43,487 bases of DNA from NCBI GenBank assembly GCA_028288505.1, contig JAQBNN010000047.1, positions 1 through 43,487 on the forward strand, in the 5' to 3' direction. Source of the DNA: Segetibacter sp. Lineage in GTDB: Bacteria; Bacteroidota; Bacteroidia; Chitinophagales; Chitinophagaceae. The notes beneath the pieces were generated by a model that saw only the letters and a program-made list of their open reading frames with translations, did not search any database and was not told the DNA's origin. Of the stretch, positions 1 through 9,061 are shown in pieces (position 1 is the stretch's first letter; every line of letters starts with the position of its first letter). The position numbers were made by a program, and so were the translations under genes.

Positions 1-95
1 TACCATTTACCAATACACCCGTTGCTGATCAGTTTGCTATCAATTGTTTTATGAAAGACTTTGTGCATGAAAGGTATAGGGAGTATAGAAACTAA
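1..95 (+). CDS. C-terminal end of an unidentified protein (partial)
   Basis: Reading from base 3, an open frame runs without interruption to a TAA at 93-95, giving about 30 residues that end in MKDFVHERYREYRN. The charged, aromatic-rich tail looks like a genuine protein end, and the stop lies 2 bases from the stop of the convergent AraC gene, as expected for two tail-to-tail genes. The other two frames on this strand hit stops earlier. The upstream part lies outside the window, so the family cannot be named. It may be another member of the glycan locus, but that is only position-based inference. Confidence 0.5.
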   Translation, partial: PFTNTPVADQFAINCFMKDFVHERYREYRN

Positions 96-97
96 TT

Positions 98-985
98 TTA
101 TACGCCTTCAATTCCTTCAGTTCGAAAATGCTTCGGTGACACTCCATTTTTTTTCTTGAACAACTTAGAGAAATAAAATACAGAATCGAAACCGGTCTGA
201 TCTGCAACTTCATTGATGTTTAAAGCGGTACCTGTCAACAAATCTTTTGCTCTGTTTAATCGAAGGTTAAGATGATATTGATTTGGGGATTCACCTGTTA
301 TTTTCTTAAATGCTTTTCTAAATGAAGAATATCCCATGGGAAGTTCTCTTGCCAATTTCTCCATGTCTACCGGTTTCTCTAAAGACTCCTGTAACAGGAA
401 TTTAGCCTTAGAAATATGCTTTCCCACCGGGTTGTCATCATACTCCTGGTGTTGAGAGATGGCGTTTACCAAGCCTAGTATTTGTAGAGTTATTCCCGCT
501 ATCATTTGGTTATATCCGGTTGAAGTGGATCGAACCATTTCAATTAGATTCCTGAGCAAAACAAGTAAGTCTTTGTTGAGGCCAACATTAATAAAAGGAT
601 CATCTTTTTTAAAAATTCCATTGTTCATTAAATACTCTGCATAAGACCCGCTAAAGCCAATCCAATATTCCTCCCATCCCGACTTTATATTAGGTTTATA
701 GCGGTGCCAAACGCCGGGATAAAGAAAAAAACAGGTGCCTGCTGTTATCTCTGCAGCAGATGTTAAAGCTGATTCAAAGACCCCTTCACCCTTAGAAATA
801 AAGATCATATAATAACCGTTTAAAATTCGCCCTTTATTCCAGGAAAGACTATGGTTTTGCGGGTGTTCTTTATTGTTTGGATAGTTTTGATTTGGGTCAA
901 TCTTAGAGTAACCAATAGTAGTTACATAAAAGCCCCATCTTTCTTCAAGCGGACTAATGCTTAAGTATTTAAAGTAATTATTCAT
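98..985 (-). CDS. AraC-family transcriptional regulator
   Basis: A 295-residue protein with an N-terminal cupin-like sensing half (motifs SKGEGVFES and CFFLYPGVWHRYKP, typical of the AraC effector-binding barrel) and a C-terminal double helix-turn-helix of about 100 residues (from ISKAKFLLQESLEKPVDMEK to the signature NINEVADQTGFDSVFYFSKL and KKKNGVSPKHFR). The frame is open 19 codons further up, to 1042, but that extension is hydrophobic and unlike the family, so the start at MNNYFKY (985) is preferred. The gene is divergent from the SusC/SusD run, with the shared control region at 986-1159, and is likely the sugar-responsive activator of that run. Family is certain; ligand is unknown. Confidence 0.9.
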   Translation of the reverse strand: MNNYFKYLSISPLEERWGFYVTTIGYSKIDPNQNYPNNKEHPQNHSLSWNKGRILNGYYMIFISKGEGVFESALTSAAEITAGTCFFLYPGVWHRYKPNIKSGWEEYWIGFSGSYAEYLMNNGIFKKDDPFINVGLNKDLLVLLRNLIEMVRSTSTGYNQMIAGITLQILGLVNAISQHQEYDDNPVGKHISKAKFLLQESLEKPVDMEKLARELPMGYSSFRKAFKKITGESPNQYHLNLRLNRAKDLLTGTALNINEVADQTGFDSVFYFSKLFKKKNGVSPKHFRTEGIEGV

Positions 986-1106
986 ATAGTTTCTAATAAC
1001 GCATACGCTGGTCGAATAACGTATAAATATCAAAAAGTACAAAAAAAATTACTGTTATGAAGTTATGATATCAATCTTAAAGGTGAGATTTGGTTATTAA
1101 CTTTTT

Positions 1107-1136
1107 GATAGCATTTTTAAGATTGCGATTGCTATC
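1107..1136. promoter_or_regulatory. Inverted repeat upstream of the first susC-like gene
   Basis: GATAGCA (1107-1113) and its exact complement TGCTATC (1130-1136) are separated by 16 bases and lie 24 bases before the susC-like start. It could be an operator for the divergent AraC protein or the GntR protein at the far end of the locus, or a hairpin in the 5' leader of the mRNA. No convincing TAnnTTTG promoter element was found in this gap. Confidence 0.35.
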
Positions 1137-1159
1137 AGCCATATAAAATACTAACTGCC

Positions 1160-4100
1160 ATGTGTAAAAGATGCTTGCCCAACAAGAATCTATTTAAGCC
1201 ATTGTCTTTCCTATTTCTATTCTTAATTACTTCTTCGTTTGCTTTTGCACAACAAATAAGTGTTAAAGGAAAGGTTACTGCTTCTACTGATGGGACTCCT
1301 ATAGCAGGTGCTACTGTTAACGTAAGAAATACAAATACTTCCACATCAACTGATGCAGAAGGTAGTTTTACAATCTCCGCTCCAAGAGGTGCTACATTGC
1401 TTTTTACCTTTATTGGCTATGAAACTTTACAAGCGATTGCACGTGCAGATCAACTAGTGAACGTTACACTTACGGCATCAGCTAAAACTTTAAACGAAGT
1501 AATTGTTACAGGTCTTACAAGTCAAAAGCGTTCGGAGGTTACTGCAGCAATTAGTACTATTTCTGGTGAGGATATTTTGAAGGCTCCTGTATCTAATATT
1601 ACAAATTCGCTTGCTGGTCGTGTACCTGGTGTTATTGCAGTACAAAGTAGTGGCAGACCGGGCATGAACCAGGCGGATCTATACATACGCGGACAAGTTA
1701 GTGCAGATGCTAAAGCTTTAATTGTTGTTGATGGAGTGGAGAGAGAGACCTTTGGTGATATTGACCCTAACGAGATAGAAAGTATTACTGTTCTTAAAGA
1801 CGCTGCATCTACAGCACTATATGGTATAAAAGGAGCAAATGGTGTTTTTGTAGTAACAACGAAAACAGGAAGAAATGCTGCGCCAAGGGTTTCTGCTACA
1901 AGTAATGTTGCAGTATTAGGTTATGTAACGCTACCAGGCATTTTACCAGCCTATGAAAGTGCACTGCTACATACAGAGGGACAAGTAAATATTGGGCAAG
2001 GTGCCAATAGGTTATTTACAAATCAAGATCTGGATCATTTTAAGAACGGTACGGGCGATCCGTTATTGTTTCCAAATACAAATTGGTATAAAGCCCTTAC
2101 ACGTCTTAGTTGGATGCAAACCCAGAATAACATAAATATTTCGGGTGGTTCCAGGTTTGCGAAATATTTCACTTCGTTTGGTCACTTGTTTGAAGATGGA
2201 ATGTTCCAAAAGTTTTCAACTAAAACAGGACATACAACTACACCGAGTTACAACCGTTATAACTTTCGTGCAAACGTTGATTTTAATCCAACACAATCAA
2301 CTTTAATTAGTGTTCGTCTTGCTGGTAGAATGGAAAAAAGATATGCTCTTAGTGGTATTGGCTCAGGTAACGATTGGCGCCGGCAATTTGAATCTGCGCA
2401 GGAAGGCTTTGTTCAAAGAATACTATTTCTTCCTTCATGGGGACTTCCTTTCTTTCCTGAATATGCACAAGATGCTTACGATGTTCGCAACGTGTATAAT
2501 AAGATAATAGACTATACACGCCTTGGTACCAATACGTTTAATCCTTATGCTTTATTAACGGGTGGCGGTTATTTTCAGTATGATAATAATATCTCTGAAA
2601 ACATTATAAGCATTAACCAAAAGCTCGATGGTATTACAAAAGGACTTTCTGTAAAAGCGTTGGTCGGTTATACCGCTTCATTACAATCTGTTAGATTGCA
2701 ATTAGCGAATTATGCTCTTTATAATTTAAACAGAACTACTAAAGATTTGACCGTGGCAGCAGGTACTTTTGATGCCCCGCTCCAAGCAATTAGGCCTCAA
2801 AACTATGGCGATATAAAAACAACTCTGCAGGTCTTCTTGAACTATTCCCGCACTTTTAAAGGACATAGTGTTGCTGCTAATTTAATTGGAACTCGCGATC
2901 TTCGCGAGGTGGAAGGAGCAAATGCGCCTTTTGCTAATCAAGGATTAGTATTCAATACTTCTTACAACTATAAGAACAGGTATTTTGCACAATTGAACGG
3001 TGCCTATAACGGCTCTGAGAACTATCCCAAAGACAAACGTTATGGTTTGTTCCCCGCTCTTTCATTGGGCTATACTATTTCTAATGAAGAGTTCATGAAA
3101 GATATTGCATGGATAAGTAATGTTAAATTGCGGGGATCTATTGGCCTTGTGGGTAGGGAAAGTTTTGGCGGAAGAAGATTTCTTTATCTAGATGAATATA
3201 GCCAGGGTTCTTCTGTGCTTTTTGGCTCTTCAAGTTCTCTTGTTTCAAATACCACTTATGCCCATAGCAGGATCGGTAATCAGTTAATAACGTGGGAAAA
3301 GTCGCGCAAGAGAAATTTTGGTATTGACGCCTCCTTCTTCAAGAATAAATTAGGATTAACCTTTGATGTTTTTGATGATAAGCGTTATGATATACTGCTG
3401 CCTCGTAATAATACAAGTTTTGCTACTTATGGTGAAAGCCTTCCTGATGTTAACTATGGCCAAAACTACAACGCGGGCTATGAGGTAGAACTTACGCACC
3501 AAGATAAAATCGGCCACTTTACTTATTCTGTGAATGCACAGCTAAGCTTTGCACGTAACAAAGTAGAAATTGCTGATGAGCCAGGACAGTTGGAGCCATG
3601 GAGAAAAGCTGCGGGGCAGCGTATTAATCAACAACGCGGATATAAAGTACTAGGCTTTTATTCTGACACAGCGGAAATAAACAGAAGCCCTATTAATAAA
3701 ATTACATCTAATCCTTCCATTCCTGGTGATTTTAGATTTGCCGATACTAACGGTGATGGGGTAATTGATCAGTTAGACCAAGTGCCTATCGGTTATTCAA
3801 ACATACCAGAATATGTTGGAGGTCTAAGCTTTACAGCGGGATATAAGGGCTTGTTGTTAAGTGTACTATTCCAGGGTGTAACTCATGTTAGCTCTGATCT
3901 TATTTTCTTTAGCAACGGGGCAGGTTCTAACCAGTTTACAAACCAGTACTACGAACCTATGTTAGGGCGTTGGACACCAAATAATCCAAACCCAATCTGG
4001 CCTGTAATGAGACCAGGAAATCAAGCGGGAGGAAACCCTAACGAAGTGACAAATGACTTCTTGTTACAAGACGGTTCTTATATAAAACTACGTAACATAG

Positions 4101-4312
4101 AGCTTCGTTATAGCTTACCCAAAAGTATTATAACACGTTTAAAAGTTCAGGGACTTTCTATTTATACAAATGGTCAAAACCTTAAAACATGGACGAAGTT
4201 TTACGGTTTAGATCCTGAGAATAATGCAACACCACAGAACGTTTTGTATAGTAAGAGGACAACTTATCCCTCGAGCAGGATTTTGAATTTTGGTTTAAAC
4301 GTACAGTTTTAA
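1160..4312 (+). CDS. SusC/RagA-type TonB-dependent outer-membrane transporter (first copy)
   Basis: A 1050-residue outer-membrane receptor that imports a glycan fragment using TonB energy. Order of parts: signal peptide (about residues 1-30, ending AFAQ), a carboxypeptidase-regulatory-like domain (about 32-110, VKGKVTASTDGTPIAGATV), a TonB box-like stretch (LNEVIVTG), the plug domain (SNITNSLAGRVPGVIAVQSS, then LYIRGQ and TALYGIKGANGVFVVTT), and a 22-strand-type barrel ending in the aromatic terminus NFGLNVQF, which is the usual assembly signal. It is followed after 17 bases by its SusD partner. Length and architecture are normal for SusC. First gene of the glycan locus, read away from the AraC gene. 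Substrate cannot be read from the sequence. Confidence 0.95.
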   Translation: MCKRCLPNKNLFKPLSFLFLFLITSSFAFAQQISVKGKVTASTDGTPIAGATVNVRNTNTSTSTDAEGSFTISAPRGATLLFTFIGYETLQAIARADQLVNVTLTASAKTLNEVIVTGLTSQKRSEVTAAISTISGEDILKAPVSNITNSLAGRVPGVIAVQSSGRPGMNQADLYIRGQVSADAKALIVVDGVERETFGDIDPNEIESITVLKDAASTALYGIKGANGVFVVTTKTGRNAAPRVSATSNVAVLGYVTLPGILPAYESALLHTEGQVNIGQGANRLFTNQDLDHFKNGTGDPLLFPNTNWYKALTRLSWMQTQNNINISGGSRFAKYFTSFGHLFEDGMFQKFSTKTGHTTTPSYNRYNFRANVDFNPTQSTLISVRLAGRMEKRYALSGIGSGNDWRRQFESAQEGFVQRILFLPSWGLPFFPEYAQDAYDVRNVYNKIIDYTRLGTNTFNPYALLTGGGYFQYDNNISENIISINQKLDGITKGLSVKALVGYTASLQSVRLQLANYALYNLNRTTKDLTVAAGTFDAPLQAIRPQNYGDIKTTLQVFLNYSRTFKGHSVAANLIGTRDLREVEGANAPFANQGLVFNTSYNYKNRYFAQLNGAYNGSENYPKDKRYGLFPALSLGYTISNEEFMKDIAWISNVKLRGSIGLVGRESFGGRRFLYLDEYSQGSSVLFGSSSSLVSNTTYAHSRIGNQLITWEKSRKRNFGIDASFFKNKLGLTFDVFDDKRYDILLPRNNTSFATYGESLPDVNYGQNYNAGYEVELTHQDKIGHFTYSVNAQLSFARNKVEIADEPGQLEPWRKAAGQRINQQRGYKVLGFYSDTAEINRSPINKITSNPSIPGDFRFADTNGDGVIDQLDQVPIGYSNIPEYVGGLSFTAGYKGLLLSVLFQGVTHVSSDLIFFSNGAGSNQFTNQYYEPMLGRWTPNNPNPIWPVMRPGNQAGGNPNEVTNDFLLQDGSYIKLRNIELRYSLPKSIITRLKVQGLSIYTNGQNLKTWTKFYGLDPENNATPQNVLYSKRTTYPSSRILNFGLNVQF

Positions 4313-4329
4313 TTCCCCAATTAGTTTAT

Positions 4330-5964
4330 ATGAAATTTCGATCAAACATAGCATTGTTCATTTCAATTGCATTATTATCCTCTTGTAAAAAAGATTTCCT
4401 ACAAAGAGATCCAGGGGTACCTATCGATTATGAAAAGGTCTTCAACGATCCACAACTTGCTGCAGGTTTCGGCGACAATTCATATAATTTTTTATTGAAC
4501 GATTACGCTCGTCTTACTACAGCTAATGGCATGACAAGTCAGTTTACTGATGAGTCGATTTCGAATACCGGTGATATTGTTGTAAACGTTATTAATAGTG
4601 GTCGTTTTACGAATACGAGTGCAACGGATGTAATAAATGTTTATAGCCAGATGTATAGAGGAATACGTAACACAAACGTTATGCTGTCTAACATAGATCG
4701 TGTCCCTTGGAATGACCCTGCTAAATACAATCCAAAATATATAAGGGGAGAGCAACTATTTTTAAGAGCGTTTTTTTACTATGAACTATTGAAACGTTTT
4801 GGAGGAGTTGTATTGTTGGATCAGGCACAAACAATAGCAGAATCAGGTGCTGATCTACAAAGAAGCACATACGATGAAACAGTTGCTTTTATAGTTAAGG
4901 ATTTAAACGAAGCAGCAATTTTATTACCTGATGAATGGCAAGCTTTTAATTATGGCCGTGCAACAATAGGTGCAGCAATGGCATTAAAAGCAAGGACACT
5001 TTTAAATGCTGCCAGTCCTTTAAACAATGCACAAGGAAATGCGGGAAAATGGAAAGCGGCTGCAGACGCAGCTAAAGCCGTAATGGATCTAAGAAAATAT
5101 ACACTAGAGCAAAGCTATGGTGATGTATTAATAAAAGAGACGTCTCCTGAGTACATCATGATAAGTGTTAAAGCACCAAGGGCATGGACAGGATACATCA
5201 ACAATTTTATTGCTCCTCCAAGTTATGGCGGTCAACAAAGCCTTATTGCTCCCACTCAAAACCATGTTGATCTATATGAGATGAACAATGGTAAACTTAT
5301 AACAGACCCGACATCAGGTTACAATCCCCAAAACCCTTATCTGAATCGCGACCCAAGATTTTATAATAACATCATTTATAACGATCAAACATGGCAAGGT
5401 AGAAAAGTGCAAACGTTTACGGGAGGAATGGACGTATCAGCGACTTCACTCATCTATACTAAAACAGGCTATTATTTAAAGAGATTATGGCCTGAGCAAA
5501 TAAACAGGAACACTGGAACAGGGGTGCTAAACTTCGTCTACTTACGCTACGCCGAAATGTTACTCAATTATGCGGAAGCGCTTAATGAAGCAGAAGGTCC
5601 TACAAGTGAAGTTGCTACTGCAGTTAATACCGTTCGCTTTAGGGCCGGCTTACCTGCTTTGCCGCTAGGGCTTTCAAAAGACGTTATGCGTGCCCGAATT
5701 AGAAATGAGAGATCAGTAGAGTTTGCTTTTGAAGATATAAGATGGTGGGATATCCTTCGTTGGAAACAAGGAAAAGAAATTGTAGCGCAACCAATGAAAG
5801 GTGTGGTTATAACAAGGCCGACACCAACTACTTTTTCGTATACGGCTACAACCCTTGCAACAAATTTCCAAAAGGTCTTCGAAGATCATATGCATGTCTA
5901 TCCTATTCCACTCAACGAAATTTTGAAAAGTAATGGCGTGTTAAAACAGAATCCAGGGTGGTAA
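4330..5964 (+). CDS. SusD/RagB-type surface glycan-binding lipoprotein (first copy)
   Basis: A 544-residue outer-membrane lipoprotein that caps the SusC barrel and binds the glycan. A short lipoprotein signal ends at LLSSC with Cys19, followed by KKDFLQR, the usual start of this family. The TPR-like helical region (GEQLFLRAFFYYELLKRFGG, about residues 138-157) and the C-terminal signature (FVYLRYAEMLLNYAEALNEA, then RNERSVEFAFEDIRWWDILRW and HVYPIPLNEI) are all present, so the protein looks complete. It sits directly behind its SusC partner and its end overlaps a spurious upstream extension of the next gene. Function as a SusD is secure; specificity is unknown. Confidence 0.95.
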   Translation: MKFRSNIALFISIALLSSCKKDFLQRDPGVPIDYEKVFNDPQLAAGFGDNSYNFLLNDYARLTTANGMTSQFTDESISNTGDIVVNVINSGRFTNTSATDVINVYSQMYRGIRNTNVMLSNIDRVPWNDPAKYNPKYIRGEQLFLRAFFYYELLKRFGGVVLLDQAQTIAESGADLQRSTYDETVAFIVKDLNEAAILLPDEWQAFNYGRATIGAAMALKARTLLNAASPLNNAQGNAGKWKAAADAAKAVMDLRKYTLEQSYGDVLIKETSPEYIMISVKAPRAWTGYINNFIAPPSYGGQQSLIAPTQNHVDLYEMNNGKLITDPTSGYNPQNPYLNRDPRFYNNIIYNDQTWQGRKVQTFTGGMDVSATSLIYTKTGYYLKRLWPEQINRNTGTGVLNFVYLRYAEMLLNYAEALNEAEGPTSEVATAVNTVRFRAGLPALPLGLSKDVMRARIRNERSVEFAFEDIRWWDILRWKQGKEIVAQPMKGVVITRPTPTTFSYTATTLATNFQKVFEDHMHVYPIPLNEILKSNGVLKQNPGW

Positions 5965-6014
5965 GAAGAGAGAACAATCACAAAAACTGCTTATCAAATA
6001 AAATAGTAACGAAA

Positions 6015-9000
6015 ATGAGATGTTTAAAATTCTTTATCCTGGCTACTTTAATCTTAGCAATTTCTACCAATGCGATAGTTGCCCAGGAAAGAAATGAGAA
6101 AGTAATAATAAACTTACTAAGCGGTAAAGTAACAGATAGAAATAACAAGCCACTTGCGGGTGTTACTGTAGAAGTTCAAGAGGGCAATAGAAGAACCGTA
6201 ACAAAAGCGGACGGCACCTTTACCATAAATACTGCTGCAACTGATGTATTAATTTTTACTAAGAAAGGTTTTACGGCCATTCAAAAAGAGGCCGGTCGTT
6301 TAAGTCAGTTAACCATCCAGCTTGAACAAACAAAAATTGGAGGGGGTGATGATGAGGACATAGCAATTCCTTTTGGTACTAGAAAGAAAAGAGAAATTAA
6401 TTATGCTATTTCTAAACTTGATGGTAATCAACTTCCACAAGTTCCAACAAGTAACGTAGTAAATCTTTTAGCAGGAAGAATTTCCGGACTATATGTGCAA
6501 CAAGTTAATACAACAGCTGGTTCAGAAAGTGCCACATTGCAAATTCGCGGAAGGTCAACATATAACTCGGGCAACAATCCAAGAGTTTTAATAGATGGCA
6601 TTGTAAGAGATGCAAGTGAGTTAGATGTAAGCGAAATTGAAAGCGTAACAGTCCTTAAAGATGCAGCAGCTTTAACCTGGTATGGCTTGAACGCAGCAAA
6701 CGGTATTGTACTAATAAACACTAAGAAAGGAAGTAGTAAGAAGCTTACGCTTAATTACACAAGTCAGATAGGTAGCCAGCAGAGGCAGAGTATGATACAA
6801 CCTCTTAGTTCGTTTGATTACGCAACACTTTATAACGAAGCGCTTACTAACGTAGGTCAGACAGGTATTTATAATCAGGCTGCTTTGGGTGCCTATAAAG
6901 GCAATACAGATCCTTACCTTTTTCCAAATAATAATTACATAGAAAATTATTTAAAGAAGTCAGGACCGGTGCAACGTCATGTTATTTCTGCAGATGGTGG
7001 TAGCAATACTTTCAGGTATTTTACCTTGTTAAGTTATTTAAAGCAGGATGGAATGTTTACGCCAGCAGAGACCTCTGATTTTAATTCAAATATAAAGTTT
7101 CAACGTATTAACCTACGTGTAAACCTCGACTTTGATGTAAATAAGAGTTTAAACATAAAGCTATTTGCTGCTGCACGCACAGGTAGTGGAAGAGAGCCTC
7201 TTGATGGCGCACCAGGTCTATTAAATGACTTATATAATTTACCTCCTAATGCCTTTCCTATTTTAAATAAAGACGGCTCTTATGGTGGTACCTCTGTTTA
7301 TCAAAACAATCCTTTAGCACGTTTACAGGCAAGGGGTTATACGCGCAGTCTAGATAGAGCAATGTTGGTGAACGTGATGGCAAAGCAACAGATCGGTATC
7401 ATTCCCGGTTTATCTGCTAACGTTTTAGTTTCTTATGATGCAAGAGGAAATTATATATCAGGTCTATCAAAAAACTACGAAGTGTTTGATATGACAGGTA
7501 CTACGCCTGCAAAATTCAGAACTGCTGCTCCCCTAAACTATATCAGTGCTTCGTTCAATGGCAATAATCGTAAGAATGAAATTTGGGCTGGGCTTGATTA
7601 CGATAAGGCGTTTGGTGATCATAAAATCAATGCTTCAACCCGTGTACAACGTTCTGTTGATTTTGCTGCAGACAGGTTAGATTTTCGTGGACAACAAGTA
7701 GCAGGTAGAATTGATTATTCATTCATGGATCGTTATTTTGTTGGTGTTGTTGGAAGCTATTCTGGTTCTGAAAACTTTCCTCCTGGAAAACGCTATGGTT
7801 TTTTCCCTGCTGTTTCTGCAGGTTGGATCTTATCCGAAGAAAGCTTTTTACAAGACATCCTGAAAGACAACTATATTAAACTTCGCGCTTCTTACGGTTC
7901 TATGGGTAATGGAGATATTGGTGGCGCACGTCTTCCATATCGTTCACTCTATAGAGCACCTGCTGGCTTCGGATATTCTTTCGGAACTTCTTTTGCAGCA
8001 ACTGTTAGCGCCGATGAGAACAGCCCTACAGGTAATCCAAACATTACCTGGGAGAAATTGAAACGCTTCAATTTTGGTACAGACTTTACTTTCTTAAAAA
8101 GAGCACTAAATTTATCTCTTGACTACTTTAACGATGAAAGAAGCGGAATACTTACAACACCAATCATCCCTTCTATATTAGGTATTGCAGTTACTGGCGT
8201 AAATGAAGGAGTTGCAACAAGTAAAGGTTTTGAAGGGGCGTTAAATTTTGACAAGGAGATTGGTGATTTAACCTTAGGTATAAATGCCAACTGTACTTAT
8301 GCAAAAAACAATGTAGTGTCTTTAAACGAAGATCCTGGGATCCCTTCTTATCAATCGACTATTGGTTATAACACAGGTACTGTAAGTGTTGTTAATACAA
8401 AACGCTTTTTCATCTCTCAAGGTCTTTTTCAAACACAAGCCGAGATTGATGCCGCACCAAGACAAACACTTGCTGGTAAAGTGGTTCCGGGAGATATAAG
8501 GTATGCAGATGTAAACGCAGACGGAGTTATTAATAACCTCGATGCTGTTAATACAAATTACACTGATATCCCAACTTCCTACTACGGTTTTGGAATGTAC
8601 TTTATGTACAAGATATTTACCTTAAGCGGACAGTTTCAAGGTACTTCAGGTAGAACAATACAAATAAGAACACTTGTAAATGCAGGCCCTTCCAATTTGA
8701 ATGCTCTAAGCTTAGAGCGCTGGACACCTACTACAGCAGCAACTGCTAAATATCCAAGGCTGGCTATTTCTGATAGAGGAAATAATGACGCCAACTCCGA
8801 CTTCTGGTTACGTTCGGGCGATTTCTTAAAGCTTAGAACGTTAGAATTTGGGATTGCTGTTCCTGAAAAGTTTACAAATAAAATTAAGATACAAGGCGCT
8901 AGAATTTTTGCTACAGGTTACAACATTGTAAACCTAAAAAAGCTTGATATAGATATAGATCCTGAAATGCCTTATGCCGGTTATGGATCTGCTTTCCCTT

Positions 9001-9041
9001 ATACAAAAATGTTTTCAGTAGGCTTAAACGTTCAATTTTAA
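6015..9041 (+). CDS. SusC/RagA-type TonB-dependent outer-membrane transporter (second copy)
   Basis: A 1008-residue SusC-like receptor, clearly diverged from the first copy. Signal peptide MRCLKFFILATLILAIST ending near IVAQ, a carboxypeptidase-regulatory-like domain (LLSGKVTDRNNKPLAGVTVEV), plug domain (SNVVNLLAGRISGLYVQQVN, LQIRGRSTY, ALTWYGLNAANGIVLINT) and a barrel ending SVGLNVQF. The frame is open to 5958, overlapping the SusD end, but the extra 19 residues are charged and precede the signal peptide, so ATG 6015 is chosen. The linker between the regulatory-like domain and the plug carries a short acidic run (GGGDDEDIAIPFG). Paired with the SusD at 9062. Two adjacent pairs in one locus suggest uptake of two related fragments. 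Confidence 0.94.
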   Translation: MRCLKFFILATLILAISTNAIVAQERNEKVIINLLSGKVTDRNNKPLAGVTVEVQEGNRRTVTKADGTFTINTAATDVLIFTKKGFTAIQKEAGRLSQLTIQLEQTKIGGGDDEDIAIPFGTRKKREINYAISKLDGNQLPQVPTSNVVNLLAGRISGLYVQQVNTTAGSESATLQIRGRSTYNSGNNPRVLIDGIVRDASELDVSEIESVTVLKDAAALTWYGLNAANGIVLINTKKGSSKKLTLNYTSQIGSQQRQSMIQPLSSFDYATLYNEALTNVGQTGIYNQAALGAYKGNTDPYLFPNNNYIENYLKKSGPVQRHVISADGGSNTFRYFTLLSYLKQDGMFTPAETSDFNSNIKFQRINLRVNLDFDVNKSLNIKLFAAARTGSGREPLDGAPGLLNDLYNLPPNAFPILNKDGSYGGTSVYQNNPLARLQARGYTRSLDRAMLVNVMAKQQIGIIPGLSANVLVSYDARGNYISGLSKNYEVFDMTGTTPAKFRTAAPLNYISASFNGNNRKNEIWAGLDYDKAFGDHKINASTRVQRSVDFAADRLDFRGQQVAGRIDYSFMDRYFVGVVGSYSGSENFPPGKRYGFFPAVSAGWILSEESFLQDILKDNYIKLRASYGSMGNGDIGGARLPYRSLYRAPAGFGYSFGTSFAATVSADENSPTGNPNITWEKLKRFNFGTDFTFLKRALNLSLDYFNDERSGILTTPIIPSILGIAVTGVNEGVATSKGFEGALNFDKEIGDLTLGINANCTYAKNNVVSLNEDPGIPSYQSTIGYNTGTVSVVNTKRFFISQGLFQTQAEIDAAPRQTLAGKVVPGDIRYADVNADGVINNLDAVNTNYTDIPTSYYGFGMYFMYKIFTLSGQFQGTSGRTIQIRTLVNAGPSNLNALSLERWTPTTAATAKYPRLAISDRGNNDANSDFWLRSGDFLKLRTLEFGIAVPEKFTNKIKIQGARIFATGYNIVNLKKLDIDIDPEMPYAGYGSAFPYTKMFSVGLNVQF

Positions 9042-9061
9042 GCTCCCTAAATTAACTGGTT

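Noticed and set aside
5958-6014. Upstream extension of the second susC-like gene overlapping the susD end
   Set aside because: The added residues are charged and sit before a clean signal peptide beginning at ATG 6015.
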